Shown here piece by piece: positions 56,381 through 63,601 of a stretch of 64,000 nucleotides of DNA; the first letter of the stretch is position 1, and every line of letters starts with the position of its first letter. A program made the position numbers and the translations under genes. Origin of the DNA: Sporosarcina sp. BP05 (GTDB lineage: Bacteria > Bacillota > Bacilli > Bacillales_A > Planococcaceae); contig NZ_JACFTD010000006.1 in assembly GCF_014282005.1 (NCBI RefSeq), positions 62,001-126,000 of the forward strand, written 5' to 3'. The notes under the pieces were generated by a model that made no database searches, was not told the DNA's origin, and saw nothing but the letters and a program-made list of their open reading frames with translations.

Positions 56381-56785
56381 TCACTTCATCACAACAGCTT
56401 CTCCATCAATGACAATTTCACCATGTTGGTTTTTTACTAGTGTACGGAGGCGAATGATTTTTTTTGAGTCTTTTTTTTCTAACACTTCGACTTCCGCATT
56501 GACAGTGTCTCCAATTTTAACCGGAGCCTTAAAGAGAAGGTTCTGTGATAGATAAATCGTATCTGGTCCAGGCAGCTTCATCGCTAATACAGATGAAATG
56601 AATCCAGCGGTTAATATGCCGTGTGCAATGCGTTCTTTAAACACTGTCTTTTTTGCATATTCAGCGTCAATATGCAATGGATTGAAATCGCCAGTGATAC
56701 CGGCAAATTGATAAATATCAGATTCAGAAATGGTTTTAGAAAAGCTTGCCTTATCGCCGATTTTTAACTCGTCATAGGTTGGCAC
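56381..56785 (-). CDS. phaJ: (R)-specific enoyl-CoA hydratase, MaoC-like
   Basis: A 134-residue hot-dog-fold enzyme that adds water to trans-2-enoyl-CoA (for example crotonyl-CoA) to give (R)-3-hydroxyacyl-CoA, the direct PHA precursor. The catalytic Asp and His of the hydratase-2 motif are in FAGITGDFNPLHIDAEYA, followed by ERIAHGILTAGF. GTG at 56785 is used because AGGGGGAG is eight bases upstream; an upstream ATG would place that site inside the gene. It lies downstream of phaP and phaQ in the usual Bacillus order. Confidence 0.9.
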   Translation of the reverse strand: MPTYDELKIGDKASFSKTISESDIYQFAGITGDFNPLHIDAEYAKKTVFKERIAHGILTAGFISSVLAMKLPGPDTIYLSQNLLFKAPVKIGDTVNAEVEVLEKKDSKKIIRLRTLVKNQHGEIVIDGEAVVMK

Positions 56786-56845
56786 TGTCCTAACTCCCCC
56801 TGTTAACCCGAATTTCAATTACGTACAGCTCGACGTTATTGACTA

Positions 56846-57352
56846 TTAAATGGATGGTAGAAGTCCTTTTTGCGTTTGTTTCATTTGCTCGGTTAATTTT
56901 TCAATTGTTTCCAGTACTTCAGAACGCGCTTGTTGTTGCTGACTCAAAGCTTCTTTCACGCTCGTTTGAAATTGATCTTGGGACTGCGAAAACAAATCCA
57001 ACATGGCTTTGTTAGGAGCCCAGGAGAGCGCTTGGACCGAATTGTTAATATCCTCAATTTGATTCATCCAGGTGGAAACAGCTGACCCGACTTGCTCTTT
57101 TTCAATCGTATTCATCGTGTTTTGCAAGCTTGTTTTCAACTCTTCAGTTTTCTTATTTGCCTCTTCTTCAATTTTGCTCAATATTCCGCGTGTAGAATTA
57201 AGCATTTCTTTTTGATTATCGATTGCTTGTAATGATTTTTCATCGATTTCAGCCTGGAATCCTTGAAGTGTTTTAAAACTGTTCAACCAGCCATCCCAGA
57301 TTGAATCTATAGCGTTAAGTGATTGTTGATCTTCAGTTCTTTTCGTAGTCAT
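56846..57352 (-). CDS. phaP: PHA granule-associated protein (phasin) PhaP
   Basis: A 168-residue helical, Gln- and Glu-rich protein that coats PHA inclusions. It resembles PhaP of Bacillus megaterium: IDSIWDGWLNSFKTLQGFQA, then long amphipathic helices, VQALSWAPNKAMLDLFSQSQ, and EALSQQQQARSEVLETIEKL. ATG at 57352 has AAGGGGGAAG upstream. Candidate operator palindromes lie between phaQ and phaP, which suggests its own PhaQ-controlled promoter. Confidence 0.88.
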   Translation of the reverse strand: MTTKRTEDQQSLNAIDSIWDGWLNSFKTLQGFQAEIDEKSLQAIDNQKEMLNSTRGILSKIEEEANKKTEELKTSLQNTMNTIEKEQVGSAVSTWMNQIEDINNSVQALSWAPNKAMLDLFSQSQDQFQTSVKEALSQQQQARSEVLETIEKLTEQMKQTQKGLLPSI

Positions 57353-57383
57353 ACATACTTCCCCCTTTTTAGTGTAACCGTGA

Positions 57384-57412
57384 AACATAGCGTACTATAT
57401 GTTGCATGCAAC
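57384..57412. promoter_or_regulatory. Overlapping palindromes upstream of phaP (PhaQ operator candidate)
   Basis: AACATA (57384-57389), eight bases, TATGTT (57398-57403), a spacing like the ATGT-N8-ACAT sites of PadR regulators. The perfect palindrome GTTGCATGCAAC at 57401-57412 overlaps it. It sits 32 bases before the phaP start. Confidence 0.5.
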
Positions 57413-57433
57413 TAATGTGCATTGGACCCTTTT

Positions 57434-57844
57434 TTAATATTCCTCATCTGAACTTTTCGCTGGTGACTTGTAAGGAGTGAAAAATGGATTATATAAATTG
57501 AAAAACTGATCTAGCATTTTTTGGTAATGTCCAAGCGAACTTGCCCAAACCTCTAAATATTGCTCACCGGCTGCCGTAATCGTATAAATACGTTTTGCTG
57601 GTCCACCGGATGTCGTATCCCATTCAGACGTGACCATTGCATCCTTTTCAAGTTGACGTAGAATCCGATAAAGATTCCCTTGATCAACTGAATCGAATCC
57701 GAACTGTGTGATCTTTTGCATCAATTCATACCCATGAGAATTGAAATCGCGTAGATGTAACAGCATGATTGGAATCAGGAAATTCTTTGGAGTTCCTAAA
57801 TTGACACTTTTATCATTCTTAGTTGTCTCCTGTTTTGAATCCAT
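57434..57844 (-). CDS. phaQ: PHB-responsive repressor PhaQ (PadR family)
   Basis: A 136-residue winged-helix regulator. The PadR core is FLIPIMLLHLRDFNSHGYEL, then QGNLYRILRQLEKDAMVTSE and the wing SGGPAKRIYTITAAGEQYLE. In B. megaterium PhaQ represses phaQ and phaP and is released by PHB; the same gene order here supports this role. The protein has an 18-residue polar N-terminal extension. It starts divergent from phaR. Confidence 0.9.
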   Translation of the reverse strand: MDSKQETTKNDKSVNLGTPKNFLIPIMLLHLRDFNSHGYELMQKITQFGFDSVDQGNLYRILRQLEKDAMVTSEWDTTSGGPAKRIYTITAAGEQYLEVWASSLGHYQKMLDQFFNLYNPFFTPYKSPAKSSDEEY

Positions 57845-58230
57845 CGTTTATCACCAACCAATCATTGGAAATGTCCATACATGTAATTTACACCTATGTG
57901 ATTGTTTTGTCAAATTTGAATATTTGATTATTTGGCAATGCCAATTCGTAAAGAGTCCAAGTAAATGCTTTTTTTATTCATATGTAATAGGCAACGTTCA
58001 TACATTGGTAAAGTCGTCTAGAAGTGGAATGCCAACTAGAGTTCCATTACGGCTAGCCCACACAAACCTTATAATATAGTGTTTCATGTCGATTGTTGTT
58101 GGATAAGCGAGTAGAAGCAAGAATAGTTAGCCCTTTCTGTTTATTTAATCGGTAATCAATCGTCCGTATAATTATATACAGAGGATCAGTTGGTATTCAC
58201 TGAGCTTAATACGAATAAGGGGATGAAGTT
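57845..58230. promoter_or_regulatory. Divergent control region between phaQ and phaR
   Basis: This 386-bp AT-rich region carries the promoters of phaQPJ and phaRBC. TTGGCAATGCCAA (57932-57944) is a 6-bp-arm palindrome. ATGT and ACAT half-sites (57869-57881 and around 57979-58005) resemble PadR-type half-sites. No coding potential was seen. Confidence 0.5.
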
Positions 58231-58674
58231 TTGTCACAAACATTGCCACTGGATCCGTTTAAAATGTGGAAAAACATTTATGATCAAACCGAAGCGAACT
58301 GGAATGATGCAATCCAGGAATCACTAAAGCAGGAATCATTCTCCAAAGGAATGGGGGAGACCTTAAACCATTATTTGCAATATCAGGAACTAACAAAAGA
58401 GACAACTGAGTCCTATCTGAAACAAGTAAATATACCAACGCGCGGAGAACTTGCAGACGTCGCGTCACTCGTCATTAATTTAGAAGGAAAATTGGACGAT
58501 CTTGATGATAAATTCGACGAAGAACTGAGTAAACTTGATGCTACAAAAGAAATTAGCCAATTAAGAAAATCCGTCTCAAACCTTGAAAAGAAATTAGATA
58601 AAGTGCTTGAAGCGCTTGAAGTAATAGGTAAAGAAAAACCAGTGGGAACAGTGAAAGAAGAGAAAAAAGTATAA
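58231..58674 (+). CDS. phaR: Class IV PHA synthase subunit PhaR
   Basis: A 147-residue, strongly helical subunit required for activity of PhaC in Bacillus-type (class IV) PHA synthases. The N-terminus PLDPFKMWKNIYDQTEANWN and the C-terminal coiled coil (about residues 85-135, LEGKLDDLDDKFDEELSKLD and SVSNLEKKLDKVLEAL) are typical. Start TTG at 58231 with AAGGGGATG upstream. First gene of phaRBC. Confidence 0.92.
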   Translation: MSQTLPLDPFKMWKNIYDQTEANWNDAIQESLKQESFSKGMGETLNHYLQYQELTKETTESYLKQVNIPTRGELADVASLVINLEGKLDDLDDKFDEELSKLDATKEISQLRKSVSNLEKKLDKVLEALEVIGKEKPVGTVKEEKKV

Positions 58675-58729
58675 AACAACTATTCAACTAAATGGCTGAA
58701 AAATAGAGTGATTGGAAGTGTATGTATCG

Positions 58730-59512
58730 ATGGCGATGAGTGTAATCGAACTAACTGGAAAAAGTATAAGTAGTAAACCACTTGCAGGGAAAGTGGCAGT
58801 TGTAACAGGTGGATCACGGGGAATCGGTGCAACAATCGCTAAATTATTGGCTGAAAATGGGGCATATGTTGCGATTAATTATCAATCGAGAACGGATTGT
58901 GCCGAGGCTGTTGTAAAGGAAATTGAGGAACAAGGTGGAATTTCTTGTGCAATTCAGTCTGATGTATCTAAACCGAACGATGTAAAAAGCTTTATGGAAG
59001 AAGTGAAAAACCGTTTTGGCAAGATCGATATCCTCGTGAATAATGCTGGTATTACGAGGGACCGTACGTTCCGCAAACTATCTAACGAGGATTGGAACGA
59101 GGTAATCGACGTCAATCTAAACAGTGTTTTCTATACAACTTCGGAAGTTATTAATCATATGTTAGAGCAGAAATTTGGTCGAATCATTAACGTAAGCTCA
59201 ATCATCGGACAGTCGGGCGGATTCGGGCAATCAAACTATGCAGCTTCAAAAGCTGGATTAATTGGTTTAACGAAATCACTGGCATTGGAAACTGCGAGAA
59301 GCGGTATTACGGTCAATGCTGTTTGTCCTGGATTCATTGAAACAGAAATGGTTGGAGAAATGCCTGACAATGTAAAAGAAGGCATCATTTCAAAAATACC
59401 AATGCAGCGTTTGGGGCAAACGGAAGAAATCGCAGAAGCGGTGTTATTCCTTGCACAAGCTACGTATATTACAGGCCAATCAATTAATGTCAATGGCGGC
59501 TTATACATGTAA
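58730..59512 (+). CDS. phaB: Acetoacetyl-CoA reductase PhaB (SDR family)
   Basis: A 260-residue NADPH-dependent short-chain dehydrogenase that makes (R)-3-hydroxybutyryl-CoA. The cofactor motif is VVTGGSRGIGATIAKLL, then ILVNNAGITRDRT, and the catalytic Ser, Tyr and Lys are in NVSSIIGQSGGFGQSNYAAS followed by KAG. ATG at 58730 is chosen with GGAAGTG nine bases upstream; the start could also be 58736. The 20-residue extension ahead of the fold makes it a little longer than usual. It lies between phaR and phaC, which supports PhaB over FabG. Confidence 0.9.
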   Translation: MAMSVIELTGKSISSKPLAGKVAVVTGGSRGIGATIAKLLAENGAYVAINYQSRTDCAEAVVKEIEEQGGISCAIQSDVSKPNDVKSFMEEVKNRFGKIDILVNNAGITRDRTFRKLSNEDWNEVIDVNLNSVFYTTSEVINHMLEQKFGRIINVSSIIGQSGGFGQSNYAASKAGLIGLTKSLALETARSGITVNAVCPGFIETEMVGEMPDNVKEGIISKIPMQRLGQTEEIAEAVLFLAQATYITGQSINVNGGLYM

Positions 59513-59596
59513 TAACCTGCCATTCTTTATCTTTTTAAAAGGGGCTTCCGTGAAGGAGGCCCTTTATAAATGAATGCATTTAATAGGAGGAATAAA

Positions 59597-60688
59597 ATGG
59601 GTTATTCAAACGTGAAGGATGTTGAGAAATGGATGGAAACAATGCCGGCTGATGTTAAAGTTGGCTTTGAACGAATTAAACGGATGACGGATGTCCTGAC
59701 AAACGAACCGGAGCCTGAAGTCGGTCAAACCCCTAAAGAAGTCATCTGGACAAAGAATAAAGCAAAACTTTATCGCTATCAACCAGCGATTAAAAAAACG
59801 AACAGCGTTCCCATCTTAATGATTTATGCATTGATCAATAAACCGTATATATTGGATTTAACACCTGGTAATAGTTTAATCGAGCATCTGACAAATCAAG
59901 GCCACGACGTTTATTTGCTAGATTGGGGTACCGCGGGTTACGAGGATAGATATATGAAGTTGGATGATTATATTTTAGATTACATTCCTCGCGCTGTTAA
60001 GAAAGTATTGCAAACGTCTGAAGCGAAGGAAATAAGCTTGCTCGGATATTGCATGGGTGGAACAATGACCTCAATTTTTGCGGCACTCCATCCTGAATTG
60101 CCCATCCGAAATTTAGTCTTTATGACAAGTCCTTTTGACTTTTCAGATGCTGGTTTATATACGAATTGGTTAGATAAACGTTATTTTAACTTAAATAAAT
60201 TAGTCGATACGCTTGGTATGATCCCGCATAATATGATTGATTATGGCAACAAGCTATTAAACCCGATTGCGAATTTCTATGGACCATACGTCAGTCTTGC
60301 AGATCGTGCTGATAATGAGGAATTCGTTAACAATTGGAAGTTAATGCAGAAATGGTTGAATGACGGAATACCATTCCCTGGCGAGGCCTATAGGCAGTGG
60401 ATTGGTGAGTTTTATCAAGAAAATAAATTGATCAATGATGAGCTCTATGTAAGGGGACAGAAGGTAGAGTTAAGTAAAATTACAGCGAACCTGTTAAATA
60501 TTGCAGGAAAGCATGATGTCATCGCTTCCCCTAACCAAGTGGAACCACTAAACGCTAAAGTTTCAAGTAAGGACAAAACGTTCCATTTGACGGATACAGG
60601 TCACGTTTCAGTTGTTGTTGGCCGTAGAGCGATTAATCATACGTATCCTTTGATTGATAAATGGCTAGCAGAACATTCAACAGATTAA
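59597..60688 (+). CDS. phaC: Class IV PHA synthase catalytic subunit PhaC
   Basis: A 363-residue alpha/beta-hydrolase-fold polymerase that joins (R)-3-hydroxyacyl-CoA units into PHA on granules. The lipase-like box with catalytic cysteine is SLLGYCMGGTMTSIF; the catalytic Asp is in NIAGKHDVIASPNQ and His in TDTGHVSVVVGR. Length fits class III/IV synthases. ATG at 59597 is chosen because AGGAGG lies six bases upstream. It ends the phaRBC operon before a terminator. Confidence 0.95.
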   Translation: MGYSNVKDVEKWMETMPADVKVGFERIKRMTDVLTNEPEPEVGQTPKEVIWTKNKAKLYRYQPAIKKTNSVPILMIYALINKPYILDLTPGNSLIEHLTNQGHDVYLLDWGTAGYEDRYMKLDDYILDYIPRAVKKVLQTSEAKEISLLGYCMGGTMTSIFAALHPELPIRNLVFMTSPFDFSDAGLYTNWLDKRYFNLNKLVDTLGMIPHNMIDYGNKLLNPIANFYGPYVSLADRADNEEFVNNWKLMQKWLNDGIPFPGEAYRQWIGEFYQENKLINDELYVRGQKVELSKITANLLNIAGKHDVIASPNQVEPLNAKVSSKDKTFHLTDTGHVSVVVGRRAINHTYPLIDKWLAEHSTD

Positions 60689-60696
60689 ATAAGTGT

Positions 60697-60742
60697 CAAG
60701 TGCTAACGCAATTTTAAATTGTGTTGGCACTTGGCATTTTTT
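60697..60742 (+). terminator. Terminator of phaRBC
   Basis: CAAGTGCTAACGCAATTT pairs with AAATTGTGTTGGCACTTG (two wobble pairs), then GCATTTTTTT. Confidence 0.85.
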
Positions 60743-60792
60743 TGATTCTTTTAGTCACCGTTTTCATAGAATGTCGTGGGGGGGGAATCCGT

Positions 60793-61218
60793 TTGTCGGC
60801 ATGGATCTGGGGTTTGTTAATTTTTCAATTTCTGCTTGCTGCCGTCACTTATCGATTTTTATATAGGCGAAGAAAGCTGATTGGTTTTCATCTTGGCATG
60901 AATATCGCCATGGTAGCGGGCGGAGGAATGGCTCTTGGAACAGGGGTTCTTTTGATTTATGAGTTCCCGTTCTATTATATGGAAGTTACGGTAATAGCTG
61001 CTTTGACGGGGATGCTGGTGGGAAGTTTGTTCGGAGGAATGTTTGACAATCAAACGTTGCTCACCGGATATATTAGCGGGCTTATGACGGGAATGATGGC
61101 ACCGATGATTGGGGCTGCCGCATCGTACAGTATTCCGTTTGCTATCATGATGGAACTTTTCGTTTTGTGCTCATTTATGATGCTGTTTAGAGCGACGAAA
61201 TCTTCCCGAAAAACATAA
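60793..61218 (+). CDS. Small polytopic membrane protein, paralogue 1
   Basis: About 141 residues with five hydrophobic segments (AWIWGLLIFQFLLAAVTYRF, MVAGGGMALGTGVLLIY, VIAALTGMLVGSLFGGMF, LLTGYISGLMTGMMAPMIG, AIMMELFVLCSFMMLF). I do not recognise the family. TTG at 60793 is preferred because a run of G (60777-60785) lies just upstream; an earlier GTG at 60721 falls inside the phaC terminator. A paralogue follows after 13 bp. The repeated glycine-rich helix pair recalls small channel or copper-type membrane proteins, but no metal motif is evident. Confidence 0.65.
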   Translation: MSAWIWGLLIFQFLLAAVTYRFLYRRRKLIGFHLGMNIAMVAGGGMALGTGVLLIYEFPFYYMEVTVIAALTGMLVGSLFGGMFDNQTLLTGYISGLMTGMMAPMIGAAASYSIPFAIMMELFVLCSFMMLFRATKSSRKT

Positions 61219-61231
61219 GGAGCGGCGTGCA

Positions 61232-61696
61232 ATGATCTTATTTGGGTTGTTTTTGCTCGTGTTAAGTAGTTTGTTGGGTGTTTATATGTATGCATTATTC
61301 TATAAGTCACGTTATAGAATAAGCGACAGTCTCAGCTTTACAGTTACTTTAGCCGCAGGGCAGATTACCAGTTTTGTCATCGCAATCACATTATATTTGG
61401 TTTTTCCGATAGATTTTACTGTTATCTGTACAGTTAACTTATGGATCGGCATAGTAATAGGCACTCAATTCAGTTCGGTGACCAGGAAACAATCGCTACT
61501 TGCGGGCTTTTTTAACGGAGGAGTAGCAGCGGTCATGGGGACGATGGTAGGTGCTGTTACTATCGATCCGACCCTATGCGGTTTGCCTGAATCGACCCTA
61601 ACTTTACAAAATACAGGCATTGCAGTTGGGATCTTTGGATTGTTGTTGCTTTGTGCAACTACGTTGTTAGTGAGATTCTCGTTGATAAAACACTAG
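61232..61696 (+). CDS. Small polytopic membrane protein, paralogue 2
   Basis: A 154-residue protein with five hydrophobic segments. The stretch QSLLAGFFNGGVAAVMGTMV resembles QTLLTGYISGLMTGMMAPMI of the preceding gene at the same place between helices, and both have a basic loop after helix 1 (YKSRYRI, YRRRKLIGF). AAGGAGCG precedes the ATG. Probably a hetero-oligomer or duplicated unit with its neighbour; function unknown. Confidence 0.65.
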   Translation: MILFGLFLLVLSSLLGVYMYALFYKSRYRISDSLSFTVTLAAGQITSFVIAITLYLVFPIDFTVICTVNLWIGIVIGTQFSSVTRKQSLLAGFFNGGVAAVMGTMVGAVTIDPTLCGLPESTLTLQNTGIAVGIFGLLLLCATTLLVRFSLIKH

Positions 61697-61767
61697 GCCC
61701 CCAATGTACAGGTGCTATCGGATTGTTTGGACTGAACTACTACTGCACCATTATCCGGATTTTCTTG

Positions 61768-62190
61768 CTGCGTAGGGATGCGACAAAGTCGCATCCCTAC
61801 GCAGTCTTTTCGTTAATCGTATGGTGGCCATTCATCCGTCGCTCTCCAAAGATACAGATACACTAAGTGCTAAAGATAAAGATTTTGGGAACGAGTGAAT
61901 AACCACTTTCCTATCCGTAATGGAGAAGCCAACCGGACAGCGAAGGGTTCGGTTTGTATAATTTCTGCGTTCTTTGCAGAAATTATACAATAAATGCAAA
62001 GCCGTAACTAGTTACAGCGGGAGATGTCCAGTGCTTACTCCTTCTTTATAGTATTTCCTTTATGAATTTAAGGCAGTGTCACTTTCTATATAGCGTCAAA
62101 CTCTTACTTGTATGATCGCCACATTTAAGCCGGAGTAAGTTGTTGTGATCATATCGTCCAAAGCGGATTCAATGGAATTCTTTATTTCAA
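61768..62190 (-). repeat. Degenerate dispersed repeat, copy R3 (inverted)
   Basis: Read on the minus strand it gives, in the same order as R2: CGCTTTGGACGATATGATC, GATCATACAAGTAA, CTATATAGAAAGTGACACT, GTGGTTATTCACTCGTTCC, CTTTAGCACTTAGTGTATC, GGAGAGCGACGGATGAA, and like R1 the terminal TAGGGATGCGAC hairpin. The middle differs from R1 and R2 (here a separate 15-bp stem at 61955-61989). Confidence 0.65.
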
Positions 62191-62191
62191 T

Positions 62192-62243
62192 ATATAACAC
62201 AAATATAACGTTAATTTTCATTAACGTTATATTTGTGTTATAT
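62192..62243. promoter_or_regulatory. Perfect 23-bp inverted repeat ahead of paaA (operator candidate)
   Basis: The arms (62192-62214 and 62221-62243) are exact complements across TTTTCA. Each arm contains ATAACACAAAT and AACGTT. It ends 42 bases before the paaA start. AT-rich and without a T-run, it looks like a repressor or dual operator (for example of a TetR-type PaaR) more than a terminator. Confidence 0.7.
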
Positions 62244-62285
62244 GTCATGCCGGAAACACATACCTTGAATTAGGGGGGGGATTAG

Positions 62286-63236
62286 ATGACGAGTTTGTGC
62301 AATTCAGAAGAAGAAAAGTTAGCTCACTTTATGCATCGGATTGAAACAGGTGACAAAATTGAAGCCGATGATTGGATGCCTGAAGAATACAGACTAACAT
62401 TGATTAAATTGATTTCCATGCATGGAATAAGCGAAATAATGGGGGCTCTCCCTGAGAAAGAATGGGTACCAAAAGCTCCGTCGCTTTCTCGGAAGTTAGG
62501 CATTATGGCCAAGGTACAAGATGAAATGGGTCACGGTCAACTGCTTCTCCGAGTAACCGAAGATTTACTCAAGCCATATGGAAAAAATCGCGGGGATTTA
62601 ATGCAAGACTTATTCAATGGAGATTTGAAATTTCATAATGTATTTCACATGAAAACAACTACTTGGGCAGATGCGGGAATTATTGGTTGGCTCGTTGATG
62701 GCGCAGCAATTATTACACAAACCAATATGCTTGGGGCTTCTTATGGTCCTTACGGAAGAGCATTACAGCGTATTTGCGCTGAAGAGGTGTTCCATGCACA
62801 ACATGGTGAATCTATTATTATGGCACTGGCGGAAGGAACAAATAATCAGAAAGCAATGATTCAGGAATCCATTAATTATTGGTGGGAATCGCTGTTAATG
62901 TTCTTTGGACCAGCGAGTAAAGAAACCACAGGTTCTTCGAAACAAGATTTAACTATTAAATATAAAATACGTACGAAAACAAACGAAGAGTTCAGGCAAA
63001 TCTTTTTTGATAAATATATCCCGCGTATTTTATCTCTTGGATTAACAATCCCAGATTCGACCATAAAATTCGATGCTGACAGCAAAATATGGACGTACAA
63101 ACAGCCAGATTGGAATGAATTCAAGAAAATTATTAAAAATGAAGGGCCTCGTTCTCAGGAGCGTCTGAACCTACGCCGCACTTCTTATGAAAATAATGCA
63201 TGGGTACGTGATGCATTAAGTGCAGTCGTTAATTAA
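62286..63236 (+). CDS. paaA: 1,2-phenylacetyl-CoA epoxidase, catalytic subunit A
   Basis: A 316-residue ferritin-like di-iron subunit of the PaaABCDE complex, which epoxidises the ring of phenylacetyl-CoA. The iron-ligand motifs are KVQDEMGHGQLLLRVTEDLL and CAEEVFHAQHGESIIM, preceded by Glu in EWVPKAPSLSRKL region. Length is normal for PaaA. GGGGGGGG precedes the ATG at 62286 (7 bases). First gene of the operon; its stop overlaps the nearest upstream ATG of paaB. Confidence 0.95.
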   Translation: MTSLCNSEEEKLAHFMHRIETGDKIEADDWMPEEYRLTLIKLISMHGISEIMGALPEKEWVPKAPSLSRKLGIMAKVQDEMGHGQLLLRVTEDLLKPYGKNRGDLMQDLFNGDLKFHNVFHMKTTTWADAGIIGWLVDGAAIITQTNMLGASYGPYGRALQRICAEEVFHAQHGESIIMALAEGTNNQKAMIQESINYWWESLLMFFGPASKETTGSSKQDLTIKYKIRTKTNEEFRQIFFDKYIPRILSLGLTIPDSTIKFDADSKIWTYKQPDWNEFKKIIKNEGPRSQERLNLRRTSYENNAWVRDALSAVVN

Positions 63237-63253
63237 TGGAAGGGGTCAGTAAA

Positions 63254-63601
63254 ATGACTGGAGAAAAAACATTTTATCAAGAATATGAAGTTTTTAGTAA
63301 GCGGACACCGAGTTCAACATTCCAACACCAATTCAGTTTACTGGCTCCAAATGAAGATATGGCACTTATTTTAGCACAGGAAAATTTCATGCGACGAGAA
63401 CCTGTTGCAGATATTTGGATCGTAAATCGAAAAAATGTTAGGAAAATGGATGCCGAAGAGAAAATGACGCTCGGCAGGCTAGACAATAAAGAGTACAGGA
63501 CCACAAAAGGCTATGGTTATTTAAAGAAAAAGTGGCGTCAATACGAACAACAAGTACTCGATGAAAAAGAGATTTTGTCATGGGGAGGAGAACGAAAATG
63601 A
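63254..63601 (+). CDS. paaB: 1,2-phenylacetyl-CoA epoxidase subunit B
   Basis: A 115-residue subunit of the PaaABC core. Typical features are YEVFSKRTPSSTFQHQFSLL, then LAQENFMRREPVADIWIVNR. ATG at 63254 has AGGGG eight bases upstream and begins MTGEKTFYQEYEV; the ATG at 63236 that touches the paaA stop lacks a site. The stop overlaps the paaC start by four bases (ATGA), so translation is coupled. Confidence 0.93.
   Translation: MTGEKTFYQEYEVFSKRTPSSTFQHQFSLLAPNEDMALILAQENFMRREPVADIWIVNRKNVRKMDAEEKMTLGRLDNKEYRTTKGYGYLKKKWRQYEQQVLDEKEILSWGGERK

Larger units (their letters stand above)
61697..62285. other. 589-bp intergenic region with repeat R3 and paa operator
   Basis: Most of this stretch is dispersed repeat R3 (inverted). 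It contains three stems: 61769-61802 (CGTAGGGATGCGAC/GTCGCATCCCTACG), 61955-61989 (TTGTATAATTTCTGC pairing with GCAGAAATTATACAA around GTTCTTT) and the operator-like repeat 62192-62243 ahead of paaA. No gene is supported. Confidence 0.65.

Noticed and set aside
60721..60792. Earlier GTG start for the first small membrane protein
   Set aside because: It falls inside the phaC terminator hairpin and lacks a ribosome site, whereas TTG 60793 has a G-rich site.
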